Origin: Thermoanaerobaculia bacterium
Lineage (GTDB): Bacteria; Acidobacteriota; Thermoanaerobaculia; Multivoradales; JAHEKO01
Assembly: GCA_947259925.1 (NCBI GenBank)
Contig: CAMYOG010000024.1
Span: 1-64,000, forward strand
Direction: 5' to 3'
Length of the DNA stretch: 64,000 nt
A model generated the notes under the pieces. It was not told the origin of the DNA and did no database searches. It saw nothing but the letters and a program-made list of their open reading frames with translations. A program made the position numbers and the translations under genes. Of the stretch, positions 43,514-51,945 are shown piece by piece; positions within the stretch are counted from its first letter, which is position 1, and each line of letters opens with the position of its first letter.

Positions 43514-45331
43514 CTACCCGAGGCCGGCGGCCATCAGGGCGACGGCGGTCGCCAGGCCCAGGTAATGCACCGCGAGCGGCGCCAGCAGGCTCCCCGAGCG
43601 CTCCCGACAGATTCCGAGCGCCGCCCCGAAGAGAAGCGCGCCCGCCACCGCCACCCAGGGAGGCAGCGACGGCCAGATCAGGCCCGCGGAGCCGAGCGGC
43701 GGATGCCAGAGCGGAATCGTCCAGAGGGCGTAGAAGATTGCCGAAAGAGCCACCGGCCAGGAGAGAAACCACCGCCCGAGCGAGCGTTGGGCGCTGAAAC
43801 TGCCGAGCAGCAGACCGTGCGCGATGCCGCGGAAGGTCAACTCCGCGGCCAGGGGAAAGGCGAGCATCGCCGCCAGATCGACGCCCGTTGGCGCGACCCC
43901 CTCGCGCCACGCGAGCGGCGGCGCCCAGGCTCCACCCATCAGTGCGCCCCCGATCGCCACCGGCACCAGCCAGAGCCAGCCGACGCCGACCGGCAGCTGG
44001 AATCCGAACAGCCGCCGGCGCTGGGCTCGCGCCAGCCAACCCATCGCGATCAGGGCGACCGCGAGCGAGCCACCCGCGAAGGCGAGCGGTGAGCCCTGCC
44101 AGTGTGTGCGCGACCACGCCGGGAACGCCGCGCCCAGGCTCTCCATGAACCAGCCGGCGGCCATCGCTGCCGCGCTCACCAGGAACGCGAGGCCGATCGA
44201 GCCCAGCCGGCTGGCCAGTGACGGTCGGCGGTAGGCATGGCTGCAGGCGAGCGCGATCTGTGCCGGCGTGAGATCGGTGCCGCTCGATCGCGGAGAGCCA
44301 CCGATCTCGCCCGAGCCACCCCAGCGGTTCGCCGACTTGGTGCGTTTGACCGCCGGATCGACCAGATTGAGCCGCCGGTACGCCGCCTCGAGCGTCACCG
44401 GCAGGAATGAGTCGACCTGGCGCAGGGTGTAGGTGCGCGGCTCCTTCTCGAGGACGATCAGCCCGAGGCGTTTGCCGTAGAGGCGCTTGAGAGACTTCTC
44501 CACCTCGTAGATGCCGTCCTCGCTGCGACAGACCACCACGATGCGGTCTTCGGTCAGCTCCTCGCGGGCCAGCTCCTCGACTCCCGGCAGCTCCTCGATG
44601 AAGCCGCGCGGGTAGACCAGCTGGTCGATCAGGCGCAGCTGGGCCATCGTTCCGGCCAGGACGTCGACGTGATCCTCCTCGGCCTCCATGACCGCGCCGG
44701 CCGAGCGTAGCCACTCGAGCTGACGGAAGGTCTCCTCGAGATGCTCCTTCGGAAAGCCGCTGAGCTCGAGGTACTCGAGGCCCTGGACGTCGATCAGACC
44801 CTCGAGCCGGACCAGCGGCAGGACGCTCGCCTTGATCGATTCCTCTTCCCGGTTCTGCAGATGAACCGAGTTGAGGAGGACCCAGATCGCCATGACGGTG
44901 TCCAGATCCGGCTCATTGGCGTAGATCGTCCACGGGCGCTCCCGCAAATCGAGACCGCGCAGCACCAGCACCATCGCCTGCTCGCACGCGGACATGGTGA
45001 AGCGGCGCTCGCAGCCTTCGTGGTGGTCGAGGTTGTAGACCTTGCGCTCGAGGTCGAGGAACGGCTCACTCTGGGCGGCACCGTCGAGGAAGATGGTGCC
45101 CGGCGGGTACTTGCGCGCCGCCCCGGCTGTGACCGAGAAGTCGCGCTGCATCCGGACCTTGACCTCCGGCATCTCGCCGCAGACGAGGTATCGCCCGTCC
45201 TCGTCCTCTTTGATGCTGTAGCGGTCCGGCAGCTGCGCGACCGACGAGCGATAGTCGTCCAGACGCACCGGCACCTTGCCGTCGCCGGAACCGGCAATAG
45301 AGACACGAGACCTGCGGGAATCGACTTCCAT
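43514..45331 (-). CDS. DHH-like domain fused to a degenerate CPBP membrane domain
   Basis: The 605-aa protein joins two parts. The cytoplasmic N-terminal half (1 to about 350) contains NLDHHEGCERRF near residue 100 and EPDLDTVMAIW, resembling a DHH-type phosphoesterase fragment. The C-terminal half has about seven or eight helices and resembles CPBP (Abi/CAAX-like) intramembrane proteases. The catalytic signatures are weakened: motif 1 reads AELTFRG instead of EExxxRG, motif 2 lacks the His after Phe (FYALW), and motif 3 keeps a His (VHYLGL) but not the usual Asn. It may therefore be a non-catalytic membrane sensor. I do not know a characterised protein with this architecture. It is alone, 152 nt from the RND adaptor start. 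Confidence 0.72.
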   Translation of the reverse strand: MEVDSRRSRVSIAGSGDGKVPVRLDDYRSSVAQLPDRYSIKEDEDGRYLVCGEMPEVKVRMQRDFSVTAGAARKYPPGTIFLDGAAQSEPFLDLERKVYNLDHHEGCERRFTMSACEQAMVLVLRGLDLRERPWTIYANEPDLDTVMAIWVLLNSVHLQNREEESIKASVLPLVRLEGLIDVQGLEYLELSGFPKEHLEETFRQLEWLRSAGAVMEAEEDHVDVLAGTMAQLRLIDQLVYPRGFIEELPGVEELAREELTEDRIVVVCRSEDGIYEVEKSLKRLYGKRLGLIVLEKEPRTYTLRQVDSFLPVTLEAAYRRLNLVDPAVKRTKSANRWGGSGEIGGSPRSSGTDLTPAQIALACSHAYRRPSLASRLGSIGLAFLVSAAAMAAGWFMESLGAAFPAWSRTHWQGSPLAFAGGSLAVALIAMGWLARAQRRRLFGFQLPVGVGWLWLVPVAIGGALMGGAWAPPLAWREGVAPTGVDLAAMLAFPLAAELTFRGIAHGLLLGSFSAQRSLGRWFLSWPVALSAIFYALWTIPLWHPPLGSAGLIWPSLPPWVAVAGALLFGAALGICRERSGSLLAPLAVHYLGLATAVALMAAGLG

Positions 45332-45406
45332 TGTCGGGTGAGGCCAGCCTGAGCTGAACGGTAAGTCTACCAGTTCGACCGGCCGCGCCGCTGCCCTTCG
45401 CGCAAG

Positions 45407-45511
45407 TTACTCAGAAGACTCGATTTCCGCCATGAGCGGCAGGCCGAAGACGTTCGTCCCCAGGTCGACCGAGAGGTGCACCAGCCTCGGGATCCAGAGC
45501 GAGCCGGAGGC
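45407..45511 (-). pseudogene. Remnant of a CPBP-type membrane protease C-terminus
   Basis: This 105-base minus-strand stretch reads ASGSLWIPRLVHLSVDLGTN and continues VFGLPLMAEIESSE to a TAA. It resembles the last helix of CPBP proteases, where GSLWxPxxxH precedes the final conserved segment. No upstream part of such a gene is present: the SRPBCC gene ends immediately before it in another frame. I read it as a decayed end of a CPBP gene, perhaps related to the fusion gene next to it. A chance match is possible given its length. Confidence 0.35.
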
Positions 45512-45515
45512 TCGT

Positions 45516-46379
45516 CTAGTCCGAAAGGACGCGATCGAGCGCCGCCTGCCAGGCCGACTCGACCCGCTCGACCTGCTGCTGCGGAGCGCCCCAGGTAGCC
45601 AGCCAGAGCTGGACTTCGTCCGGATCGTCCGGTCCGGACGGGTGCCCCACCCCGACCCTGAACAGCGAATTGCCGATCTCGGCAACGGTAGCTCCGAGAT
45701 CGGTCGGTACGAAGGCGACCAGGATCCGGCCGGCGAGCTCGATCCCTCCGGTCATGGTGAAGGCGTAGTCGGCGCCGACCTCGAGCGGCTCGATCCGGCC
45801 CTCCTCGAGCAGGCCGGTGCTGGACCAGAGCCGGTCCCACACCTGCGCGTTCGAAAGTCCCTCCATCGAGCGCCTCACCCGGGCGACGCTGCGCTCGACC
45901 CCGCGGTGATGTGCGAGATAGTGCTGCAGGCTCCTGAGCTCGTAGCTCCACCCCCTGCGCGTGCCGTCGAAGATGTCCTCCCACTCGTCGCCGACCGGAA
46001 AGCCGGAATGCACCAGCCGCAGCACCGTTCCACCTCCCCGTCGCGCCTCGATGTAGTAGTCGATCGCCACCGCGTTGGTCTCTCCCTGCTTGCCGTCCTC
46101 CGCGGTCCACGGCCAGCCGGTGCGGAGATGCCGCCCGGGCTCCCAGACCTGGATCTCGTGATCTCCCTCCCACGCGCCGTCCCACGAGAGGTGGATCTTG
46201 CCGCCGTCGCCGGGAGTCACCTCCGCTTGCAGCGGAAACCAGTTCGTCAGCTCCTCGGCGCGGGTCAGAGCGGCCCACACCGCGTCCGGCTCGGCCGCCA
46301 GCTCGATCTCGGCCTCGAGCGTCTGGCGGCTCTCTCCCCGCACGACCTCCAATTCGAATCGGTCAAGCGTCTCGGTCAT
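45516..46379 (-). CDS. SRPBCC/AHSA1-domain protein
   Basis: The 287-aa protein has an AHSA1-type helix-grip fold in its first half: IELAAEPDAVWAALTRAEELTNWFP is the standard opening, followed by GHEIQVWEPGRHLRTGW-like strands and LVHSGFP with a closing Trp-rich helix (about 145-160). A second, weaker SRPBCC-like copy fills the rest (about 165-287). Such proteins are commonly encoded with ArsR-type regulators, as here: the regulator gene overlaps its start by 17 bp on the same strand. Ligand unknown. Confidence 0.83.
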   Translation of the reverse strand: MTETLDRFELEVVRGESRQTLEAEIELAAEPDAVWAALTRAEELTNWFPLQAEVTPGDGGKIHLSWDGAWEGDHEIQVWEPGRHLRTGWPWTAEDGKQGETNAVAIDYYIEARRGGGTVLRLVHSGFPVGDEWEDIFDGTRRGWSYELRSLQHYLAHHRGVERSVARVRRSMEGLSNAQVWDRLWSSTGLLEEGRIEPLEVGADYAFTMTGGIELAGRILVAFVPTDLGATVAEIGNSLFRVGVGHPSGPDDPDEVQLWLATWGAPQQQVERVESAWQAALDRVLSD

Positions 46380-47028
46380 CAGGGCTCCTTTCCTCCTTCA
46401 GGGTCGGATACGTGGCCAGCAGCAGCTCGTAGCTCCGGCCGTCGGGGTGGTGATACTCGGCGGTCAGACGCGCGACCTCGGCGGTCAGGCGGTCACTGAA
46501 CTCAGCGAGCGCGGCCGGCGAGATGAACCTGGCACGGCTTTGCAGCCCGACGGTGGCCAGCCGCTGCCCGGCCGAGTCCGCTCGCCGCCGGAGCGCCGCC
46601 AGATCGCGAATCCCCTTGCCGAACAGGGCGACCAGGTACGACCACGAGAAGCGATCTCTGAGCGAGCGAGCGCGGCGGTCGGGCTCCGGCGGCGCCACCC
46701 TGCCAAGAGCCTCCGGGCCGATCAGATAGTGGCGCGCCGAGGTCTGGTAGAGGCGCTCGACACAGCCACGCTTCGGACGCTCTTCGACGCAGTGGATCAG
46801 ACCCGCCTTCTCCAGCTCGCGGAGATGGTAGTTGAGGCGCTGCCGCGGCAAGCCGGTCGCGGCGGCCAGGCTGGTGGCCGATCCCGGCTCCGCCAGCCGC
46901 TCCAGGATGTCCAGACGCAGCGGCTTGAGCATCGCCGACGCCGCCGCCAGCTCGCCGACGACAGCCACGCCCGAGTCGCGCAACGGAGCGTCCGAGCGGG
47001 CTGGCGAGTCGAGAGTCGGATTCGGCAT
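46363..47028 (-). CDS. ArsR-family winged-helix transcriptional regulator
   Basis: The 221-aa protein has an N-terminal winged helix: LKPLRLDILERLAEPGSATSLAAATGLPRQRLNYHLRELEKAGLI (about 33-78), with wing residues and then a helical C-terminal region of unknown kind. It probably controls the co-transcribed SRPBCC gene, as in other ArsR/AHSA1 pairs. ATG 47028 is preferred over a TTG at 47064, because that TTG lies inside the operator palindrome. The divergent oxidoreductase gene starts 72 nt away. Confidence 0.84.
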   Translation of the reverse strand: MPNPTLDSPARSDAPLRDSGVAVVGELAAASAMLKPLRLDILERLAEPGSATSLAAATGLPRQRLNYHLRELEKAGLIHCVEERPKRGCVERLYQTSARHYLIGPEALGRVAPPEPDRRARSLRDRFSWSYLVALFGKGIRDLAALRRRADSAGQRLATVGLQSRARFISPAALAEFSDRLTAEVARLTAEYHHPDGRSYELLLATYPTLKEERSPDDRDA

Positions 47029-47044
47029 GGCATCTTGTCTACCA

Positions 47045-47064
47045 TTGACAACAATTTTTGTCAA
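47045..47064. promoter_or_regulatory. Operator palindrome with promoter elements (TTGACAA-N6-TTGTCAA)
   Basis: Two perfect 7-bp inverted arms, TTGACAA (47045-47051) and TTGTCAA (47058-47064), flank six AT-rich bases between the divergent regulator and molybdopterin-enzyme genes. Each arm contains TTGACA, a consensus -35 element on both strands, so a bound regulator would block both promoters. This is a typical autoregulatory site for an ArsR-type protein. A TATTAT box follows on the plus strand at 47065-47070, with a short spacer. Confidence 0.65.
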
Positions 47065-47099
47065 TATTATCGATGCCCGGCTAAACTCGGTCGGAACCG

Positions 47100-49259
47100 G
47101 TGACCTCTGCGAACACGACCCACTATCGCGCCTGCAATCTATGCGAGGCGATGTGCGGCATCGAGGTCGAGGTGCGGAACAATCGCGTGGTCTCGATCCG
47201 AGGCGACGACGATGACCCGTTCAGCCGCGGCTACATCTGCCCCAAGGCGATCGCGCTGAGCGACCTCCAGGACGACCCGGATCGCCTGCGCCGGCCGATC
47301 CGTCGCACCCCTTCGGGAGACTGGACCGAGATCACCTGGAGCGAGGCGTTGGACCAGACCGCCGAGGGGATCCGTGCCGTCCGTGCAGAGCATGGGGCGG
47401 ACTCGCTGGCGCTCTATCTGGGCAACCCGAACGTTCACAGTCTCGGCTCGCTCCTCTACGGTCCGCCCCTCCTGCGCGCGCTGCGTACGCGCAACCGGTT
47501 CTCGGCCACCTCGGTCGATCAGCTCCCCCACCACGTCGCCGCTCGCTTCATGTTCGGCCATCAGCTCCTGCTGCCGATTCCGGATATCGACCGGACCGAG
47601 CTCCTCCTGATGCTCGGCGCCAATCCGGTGGCTTCGAATGGCAGCCTGATGACCGCACCCGGCATGAAGCGGCGGCTGCGGGAGCTGCAGGCGCGTGGCG
47701 GCCGTCTGATCGTGGTCGATCCACGCCGCACCGAGACCGCCGAGCTCGCCGACCGGCACCTCTTCGTCCGGCCCGGGACCGACGCGCTCCTGCTGATGGC
47801 GCTCTTGCACGTGATCCTCGAGGAGCGGCTCGAACAGCCGGGCCGGCTCGCCGAGCTCGCTACCCCGATCGACGAAATGCGCACAATCGCCAGCGACTTT
47901 CCGCCCGAGCGGGTGGCTATGGCGACCGGCATCGAGGCGGGCGAGATCTTCACTCTCGCTCGCGACTTCGCGGCCGCACCGGCGGCGGTCTGCTACGGCC
48001 GCCTGGGAGTCTCGACCCAGGAGTTCGGCGGCCTCTGCCAGTGGCTGATCAACGTTCTCAACCTGGTCACCGGCAATCTGGATCGCGCCGGCGGCGCCCT
48101 CTTCACCCGCCCGGCGGTCGACGTGGTCCCCGCCTTCGGCCACGGGCAGCTCGGCCGATGGCGCTCGCGGGTGCGGGGCCTGCCCGAGTTCGGCGGCGAG
48201 CTGCCGGCCGCGATCCTGAGCGAGGAGATCCTGACTCCCGGCGACGGCCAGGTACGGGCACTGCTGACCGTGGCGGGCAATCCGGTCCTGTCGACACCTA
48301 ACGGGCGTCAGCTGGAATCGGCGCTGCCCCGGCTCGACTTCATGGCCTCGGTCGACTTCTACCTGAACGAGACCACCCGCCACGCCCACATCATCCTGCC
48401 GCCCACAGCACCGCTCGAGCGCGATCACTACGACCTGATCTTCCACCTCCTGGCGGTACGCAACACCGCCAAGTTCTCCCCCGCCGCCCTGCGCCCCGAG
48501 CCGGGCGCCCGGCACGATTGGCAGATCCTCGCCCAGCTCCACCGGCGGCTCGAGAGACGATCGCTCGGCAAACGAGCGCTCGCGACCCTCAACCGGTGGG
48601 CGGGACCGCGCCGGCTGCTCGACCTCGGCCTGCGTATCGGCCCGTACGGATCACGGCTCAATCCGGTCGGCGCCGGTTTGACCCTGCGCAAGCTCTTGCG
48701 ATCTCCGCACGGGATCGACCTCGGACCGCTCGAGCCGTGCCTACCCGATCGGCTCCGGACGGCCGATCGGAAGATCCACCTCGCTCCCGCCGAGCTGACC
48801 GCAGATGTCCCGCGCCTCGACCAGCGCCTCACCGCGCTGTCGACCGGAGCAGCCACCCATGGCCAGCTCCTTCTGATCGGCCGCCGGGATCTCCGCAGCA
48901 ACAACTCCTGGATGCACAATGTGCCGCGCCTGGTGAGCGGCCGGCCGCGCTGCACGCTCTTGATGCACCCGGTCGACGCTGGCCGGCGTGGATTCGAGGA
49001 TGGTCAAGCGATCGCGTTGATCTCGAGAGCCGGCCGGGTCGTCGCGCCCCTTCAGGTGAGCGACCAGATGATGCCCGGCGTGGTCAGCCTGCCGCACGGC
49101 TGGGGCCACGACCGCGGCGGCACACGAATGACGACCGCCAGTCGCCATCCCGGCGCCAGTCTGAACGACGTCACCGACGACCTCCAGGTCGATGCGCTCT
49201 GCGGCACCGCGGCGGTCAACGGCGTGCCCGTTCGAGTCGAAGCGGCTCTGCTAGAGTGA
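47100..49259 (+). CDS. Molybdopterin-dependent oxidoreductase, catalytic subunit
   Basis: The 719-aa protein (GTG start) begins with a [4Fe-4S] site, C12-x2-C15-x3-C19 and C47 (GYICPK), followed by the molybdopterin fold (WTEITWSEALDQTAEGI; LLLMLGANPVASNGSL; VVDPRRTETAELADRHL) and a C-terminal molydopterin-dinucleotide domain. It belongs to the formate dehydrogenase/DMSO-reductase superfamily. No Cys or Sec is visible where formate dehydrogenases place their Mo ligand; the segment reads SVDQLPHH. There are no partner electron-transfer subunits nearby. Substrate unknown. Confidence 0.88.
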   Translation: MTSANTTHYRACNLCEAMCGIEVEVRNNRVVSIRGDDDDPFSRGYICPKAIALSDLQDDPDRLRRPIRRTPSGDWTEITWSEALDQTAEGIRAVRAEHGADSLALYLGNPNVHSLGSLLYGPPLLRALRTRNRFSATSVDQLPHHVAARFMFGHQLLLPIPDIDRTELLLMLGANPVASNGSLMTAPGMKRRLRELQARGGRLIVVDPRRTETAELADRHLFVRPGTDALLLMALLHVILEERLEQPGRLAELATPIDEMRTIASDFPPERVAMATGIEAGEIFTLARDFAAAPAAVCYGRLGVSTQEFGGLCQWLINVLNLVTGNLDRAGGALFTRPAVDVVPAFGHGQLGRWRSRVRGLPEFGGELPAAILSEEILTPGDGQVRALLTVAGNPVLSTPNGRQLESALPRLDFMASVDFYLNETTRHAHIILPPTAPLERDHYDLIFHLLAVRNTAKFSPAALRPEPGARHDWQILAQLHRRLERRSLGKRALATLNRWAGPRRLLDLGLRIGPYGSRLNPVGAGLTLRKLLRSPHGIDLGPLEPCLPDRLRTADRKIHLAPAELTADVPRLDQRLTALSTGAATHGQLLLIGRRDLRSNNSWMHNVPRLVSGRPRCTLLMHPVDAGRRGFEDGQAIALISRAGRVVAPLQVSDQMMPGVVSLPHGWGHDRGGTRMTTASRHPGASLNDVTDDLQVDALCGTAAVNGVPVRVEAALLE

Positions 49260-49313
49260 CCCGCCCGCGCGCGGCTCGGACTCTGCGGGCGCTCTCTTCC
49301 TGGAGATCATCAG

Positions 49314-50000
49314 TTGGGGTTTCAGTGGATTCTCTTCGATGCCGACGGCACCCTGTTCGACTACGAGCGGGCCGAGGAGGCGGCACTCGATCGACTCTGG
49401 GACGAGCTCGGCCTCCGGCGGCATCCGGATCCGCTGACGATCTACCGCCAGGTCAACGCCGTCCTCTGGAAGCGGTTCGAGCTCGGCGAGGTGACCACCG
49501 CCGAGATCAAGGTCGAGCGCTTCCGGCGACTCGCGGGCGAGCTCGAGCTGACCGCCGATCCCGAACTGCTGAGCGCCCGCTACCTCGCGCAGCTGGCGCG
49601 GCAGACTCAGCTGCTCGACGGCGCCGAGCGTCTCCTCCAGTCGATCAACGGCACGCGCCGGATGGGCTTGATCACCAACGGCCTCGCCGAGGTCCAGCGG
49701 CCACGACTCGAGCGCTCGTCGATCGGCCACCACTTCGAGTTCCTGGTCATCTCGGAAGAGGTGGGGAGCGCCAAGCCCGCTCGCCGTATCTTCGAGCGCG
49801 CGCACGACCAGATGGGGCAGCCGGACAAGCGTGAGGTCCTGATGGTCGGCGACAACCTGATCGCCGATATCGAGGGTGCCGACCGTTTCGGACTCGCCAC
49901 CTGCTGGCTCAATCAGCACGGCCTGGAGTCGAGCGGCGACGTTCGACCGACGTTCGAGATCCATCACCTGGATCAGCTCGCACAGCTGCTGGAGGAATGA
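49314..50000 (+). CDS. HAD-family hydrolase, YjjG-type nucleotidase
   Basis: The 228-aa protein has the four HAD motifs: DADGTLFDYE (nucleophile Asp), GLITNG (motif II), SAKPARRIFE (motif III Lys) and VGDNLIADIEGA (motif IV). The cap and length match YjjG/PynA-like pyrimidine 5'-nucleotidases. It begins with TTG behind a GGAG site. It may be transcribed with the oxidoreductase gene 54 nt upstream and with the lipoprotein gene after it. Confidence 0.86.
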   Translation: MGFQWILFDADGTLFDYERAEEAALDRLWDELGLRRHPDPLTIYRQVNAVLWKRFELGEVTTAEIKVERFRRLAGELELTADPELLSARYLAQLARQTQLLDGAERLLQSINGTRRMGLITNGLAEVQRPRLERSSIGHHFEFLVISEEVGSAKPARRIFERAHDQMGQPDKREVLMVGDNLIADIEGADRFGLATCWLNQHGLESSGDVRPTFEIHHLDQLAQLLEE

Positions 50001-50016
50001 CCCCCTGGCTGAACGC

Positions 50017-51303
50017 ATGAGACGACCTCGCTGGGCCGCCGCCAGCCCTCTCATCCTCGCTCTCCACGCCTTGCTGGCCTGCGGGGCTGTACCCGAGAGC
50101 AGCGACGACTGGCCGCAGTTCCGCGGACCGGGTGGTGTCGGATTGATCGCGGCGACCGGCCTGCCGGAGCGCTGGAGCGCCGATTCGGAGAATGTCCGCT
50201 GGCGGACCTCGATCCCGGGCAGCGGGAACTCGTCACCGATCGTCGCCGGCGGGCGCGTCTACCTGACCACCGCGATGAAGCGGGGCGAGAGTGTCGAGCG
50301 CTCGGTGGTGGCGATCGACGCGGCGACCGGTGAGCAGCTCTGGCAGGCGGTGGTCGCCGACCAGCCGCTCGAGGCCACCCATCGGCTCAACACCTACGCC
50401 GCCCCGACGCCGGTGACCGACGGCGATGTCGTCTTCGCGTTCTTCGGCGCTACGCTCGCCGCCGTCGATCGCGATGGCGCCGTTCTCTGGCAAGAAACCG
50501 TCGATCCCGACTATCGCCAACTATCGCACTACGGCGCCGCCAGCTCGGCCGTCCTGACCGAGCGAGCGGTCGTGGTCGCCCGCGACCGTGAGGACGCCAA
50601 GCACGGCTCGGGCTGGCTGGGAGCGTTCGATCGAAAGACCGGCACCGAGCTCTGGCGGCGCACCTGGGTCGACACCTGCTGCTCGTACGCGACGCCGCTG
50701 GTGCTCGAACGCGCAGGCGGTCAGGAGATCCTGTTCACCCACGCGGCGCGCGTGACCAGCTACCACCCGGAGACCGGTGAGACCCTCTGGTCGCAGCCGC
50801 TCCAGCAGAATCAGCCGGTAACCAGCCCGACCGTGGAGGGTGACCTGCTGGCGGTCTTCACCGGTGCCGATCGGGTGCGGAACGGAGCGATGCTCCGGCT
50901 GTCCGGTAGCGGCTCCGAGACCCAGGTCGAGGTTCTCTGGCAGACCAAGAAGATGATCCCCCAGGTCGCCTCGCCAGTCTTCTACGACGGCTCGCTCTAC
51001 ACCGTGGCCGACAACGGCGTCATGGTCAGCTACGACCCGTTGACCGGTGACGTCAGATGGCAGAAGCGGCTCAAGGGGACCGGGTTCCGCCCCTCGCTCC
51101 TCGCCGGTGAAGGCAAGATCTACGCCCACGACTCGTACGGCAGGACCTCCGTCGTCGCCGCGGGCCCGAAGTTCGAGCTGATCGCCGAGAACAGCATCGA
51201 CGAGGCGGGTAACGCCTCTCCGGCCTACGGCGCCGGCTGCCTGCTGCTGCGCACCGGCGCCGAGCTGTTCTGCATCGAGCGCCAGGCGTCCGAGCCGTCG
51301 TAA
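50017..51303 (+). CDS. PQQ-like beta-propeller lipoprotein
   Basis: The 428-aa protein has a lipoprotein signal (ILALHALLAC, lipobox LLAC) and then repeated propeller blades: DWPQFRGPGGVG opens the domain, and AIDAATGEQLW, AFDRKTGTELWRR, YHPETGETLWSQ and YDPLTGDVRWQKR are typical PQQ-repeat turns. It is probably an envelope protein; PQQ binding cannot be told from sequence, and BamB-like scaffold roles are equally possible. ATG 50017 was chosen because the frame upstream runs through the HAD gene. Confidence 0.87.
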   Translation: MRRPRWAAASPLILALHALLACGAVPESSDDWPQFRGPGGVGLIAATGLPERWSADSENVRWRTSIPGSGNSSPIVAGGRVYLTTAMKRGESVERSVVAIDAATGEQLWQAVVADQPLEATHRLNTYAAPTPVTDGDVVFAFFGATLAAVDRDGAVLWQETVDPDYRQLSHYGAASSAVLTERAVVVARDREDAKHGSGWLGAFDRKTGTELWRRTWVDTCCSYATPLVLERAGGQEILFTHAARVTSYHPETGETLWSQPLQQNQPVTSPTVEGDLLAVFTGADRVRNGAMLRLSGSGSETQVEVLWQTKKMIPQVASPVFYDGSLYTVADNGVMVSYDPLTGDVRWQKRLKGTGFRPSLLAGEGKIYAHDSYGRTSVVAAGPKFELIAENSIDEAGNASPAYGAGCLLLRTGAELFCIERQASEPS

Positions 51304-51322
51304 GCGCGATCCCGGCAGCACC

Positions 51323-51347
51323 GAACCCTCCGGCGGTCCGGGCCGTC
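51323..51347 (+). promoter_or_regulatory. Candidate ECF-sigma promoter, GAACC-N16-CGTC
   Basis: GAACC at 51323-51327 and CGTC at 51344-51347 are separated by 16 bases and lie 28 nt before the TTG start of the sigma-factor gene. This is the standard -35/-10 pair of many ECF sigma factors and suggests autoregulation of the sigma/anti-sigma operon. The motif is short and the region GC-rich, so chance occurrence is possible. Confidence 0.5.
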
Positions 51348-51375
51348 ATACTCTATTGAAGGGAGCGGTTCGAGC

Positions 51376-51945
51376 TTGTCAGACCTGGACAGACTGGTTG
51401 CACGCTGCCGGCAGGGGGACGACCTCGCCTGGGAAGCGCTGGTTCGAGAGTGCCAGGGCCGGGTATTCGCGATCGCCGTGCACTACCTACGCGACCGCGA
51501 GGAAGCCCGCGATGCGGCTCAGGAGGCGTTCATCAAAGTCTACCGGGGACTCGACAGCCTGCGACCGGAAGCGCCCTTCCTGCCCTGGCTCCTGCGGCTC
51601 TCCCGTAACTGCTGCATCGACCGTCTGCGCCGTCTGAAGGTGCGCACTCCCGAGCGGCCGGTCTCCGTGAACGAGGCTCTGGATGCGGCCTCCGGCGAGC
51701 CGACGCCCGAGGAGTCGTGGCTCTCCGGCGCGACCCGCGCCCTGGTCCACCGGGCGATGGGCGCCCTGACCGACAAGAACCGCGAGATCCTCCTGCTGCA
51801 CGACATCCAGCAGCTCAAGCTCGAGGAGATCGCCGACCTGCTGCAGATCCCGATCGGCACCGTCAAGTCGCGCAGCAATCGGGCCCGGATCGAGCTCGCC
51901 AAGGCGGTGCGTCGGATCGACCCTTCGTACGGAGTCAGCTCGTGA
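51376..51945 (+). CDS. ECF-type RNA polymerase sigma factor
   Basis: The 189-aa protein has sigma region 2 (WEALVRECQGRVFAIAVHYLRDREEARDAAQEAFIKVYRGLD) and region 4 (ALTDKNREILLLHDIQQLKLEEIADLLQIPIGTVKSRSNRAR), which is the complete ECF arrangement without regions 1 or 3. It starts with TTG behind a purine-rich site. The next gene, overlapping by GTGA, encodes its likely anti-sigma factor. Confidence 0.93.
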   Translation: MSDLDRLVARCRQGDDLAWEALVRECQGRVFAIAVHYLRDREEARDAAQEAFIKVYRGLDSLRPEAPFLPWLLRLSRNCCIDRLRRLKVRTPERPVSVNEALDAASGEPTPEESWLSGATRALVHRAMGALTDKNREILLLHDIQQLKLEEIADLLQIPIGTVKSRSNRARIELAKAVRRIDPSYGVSS

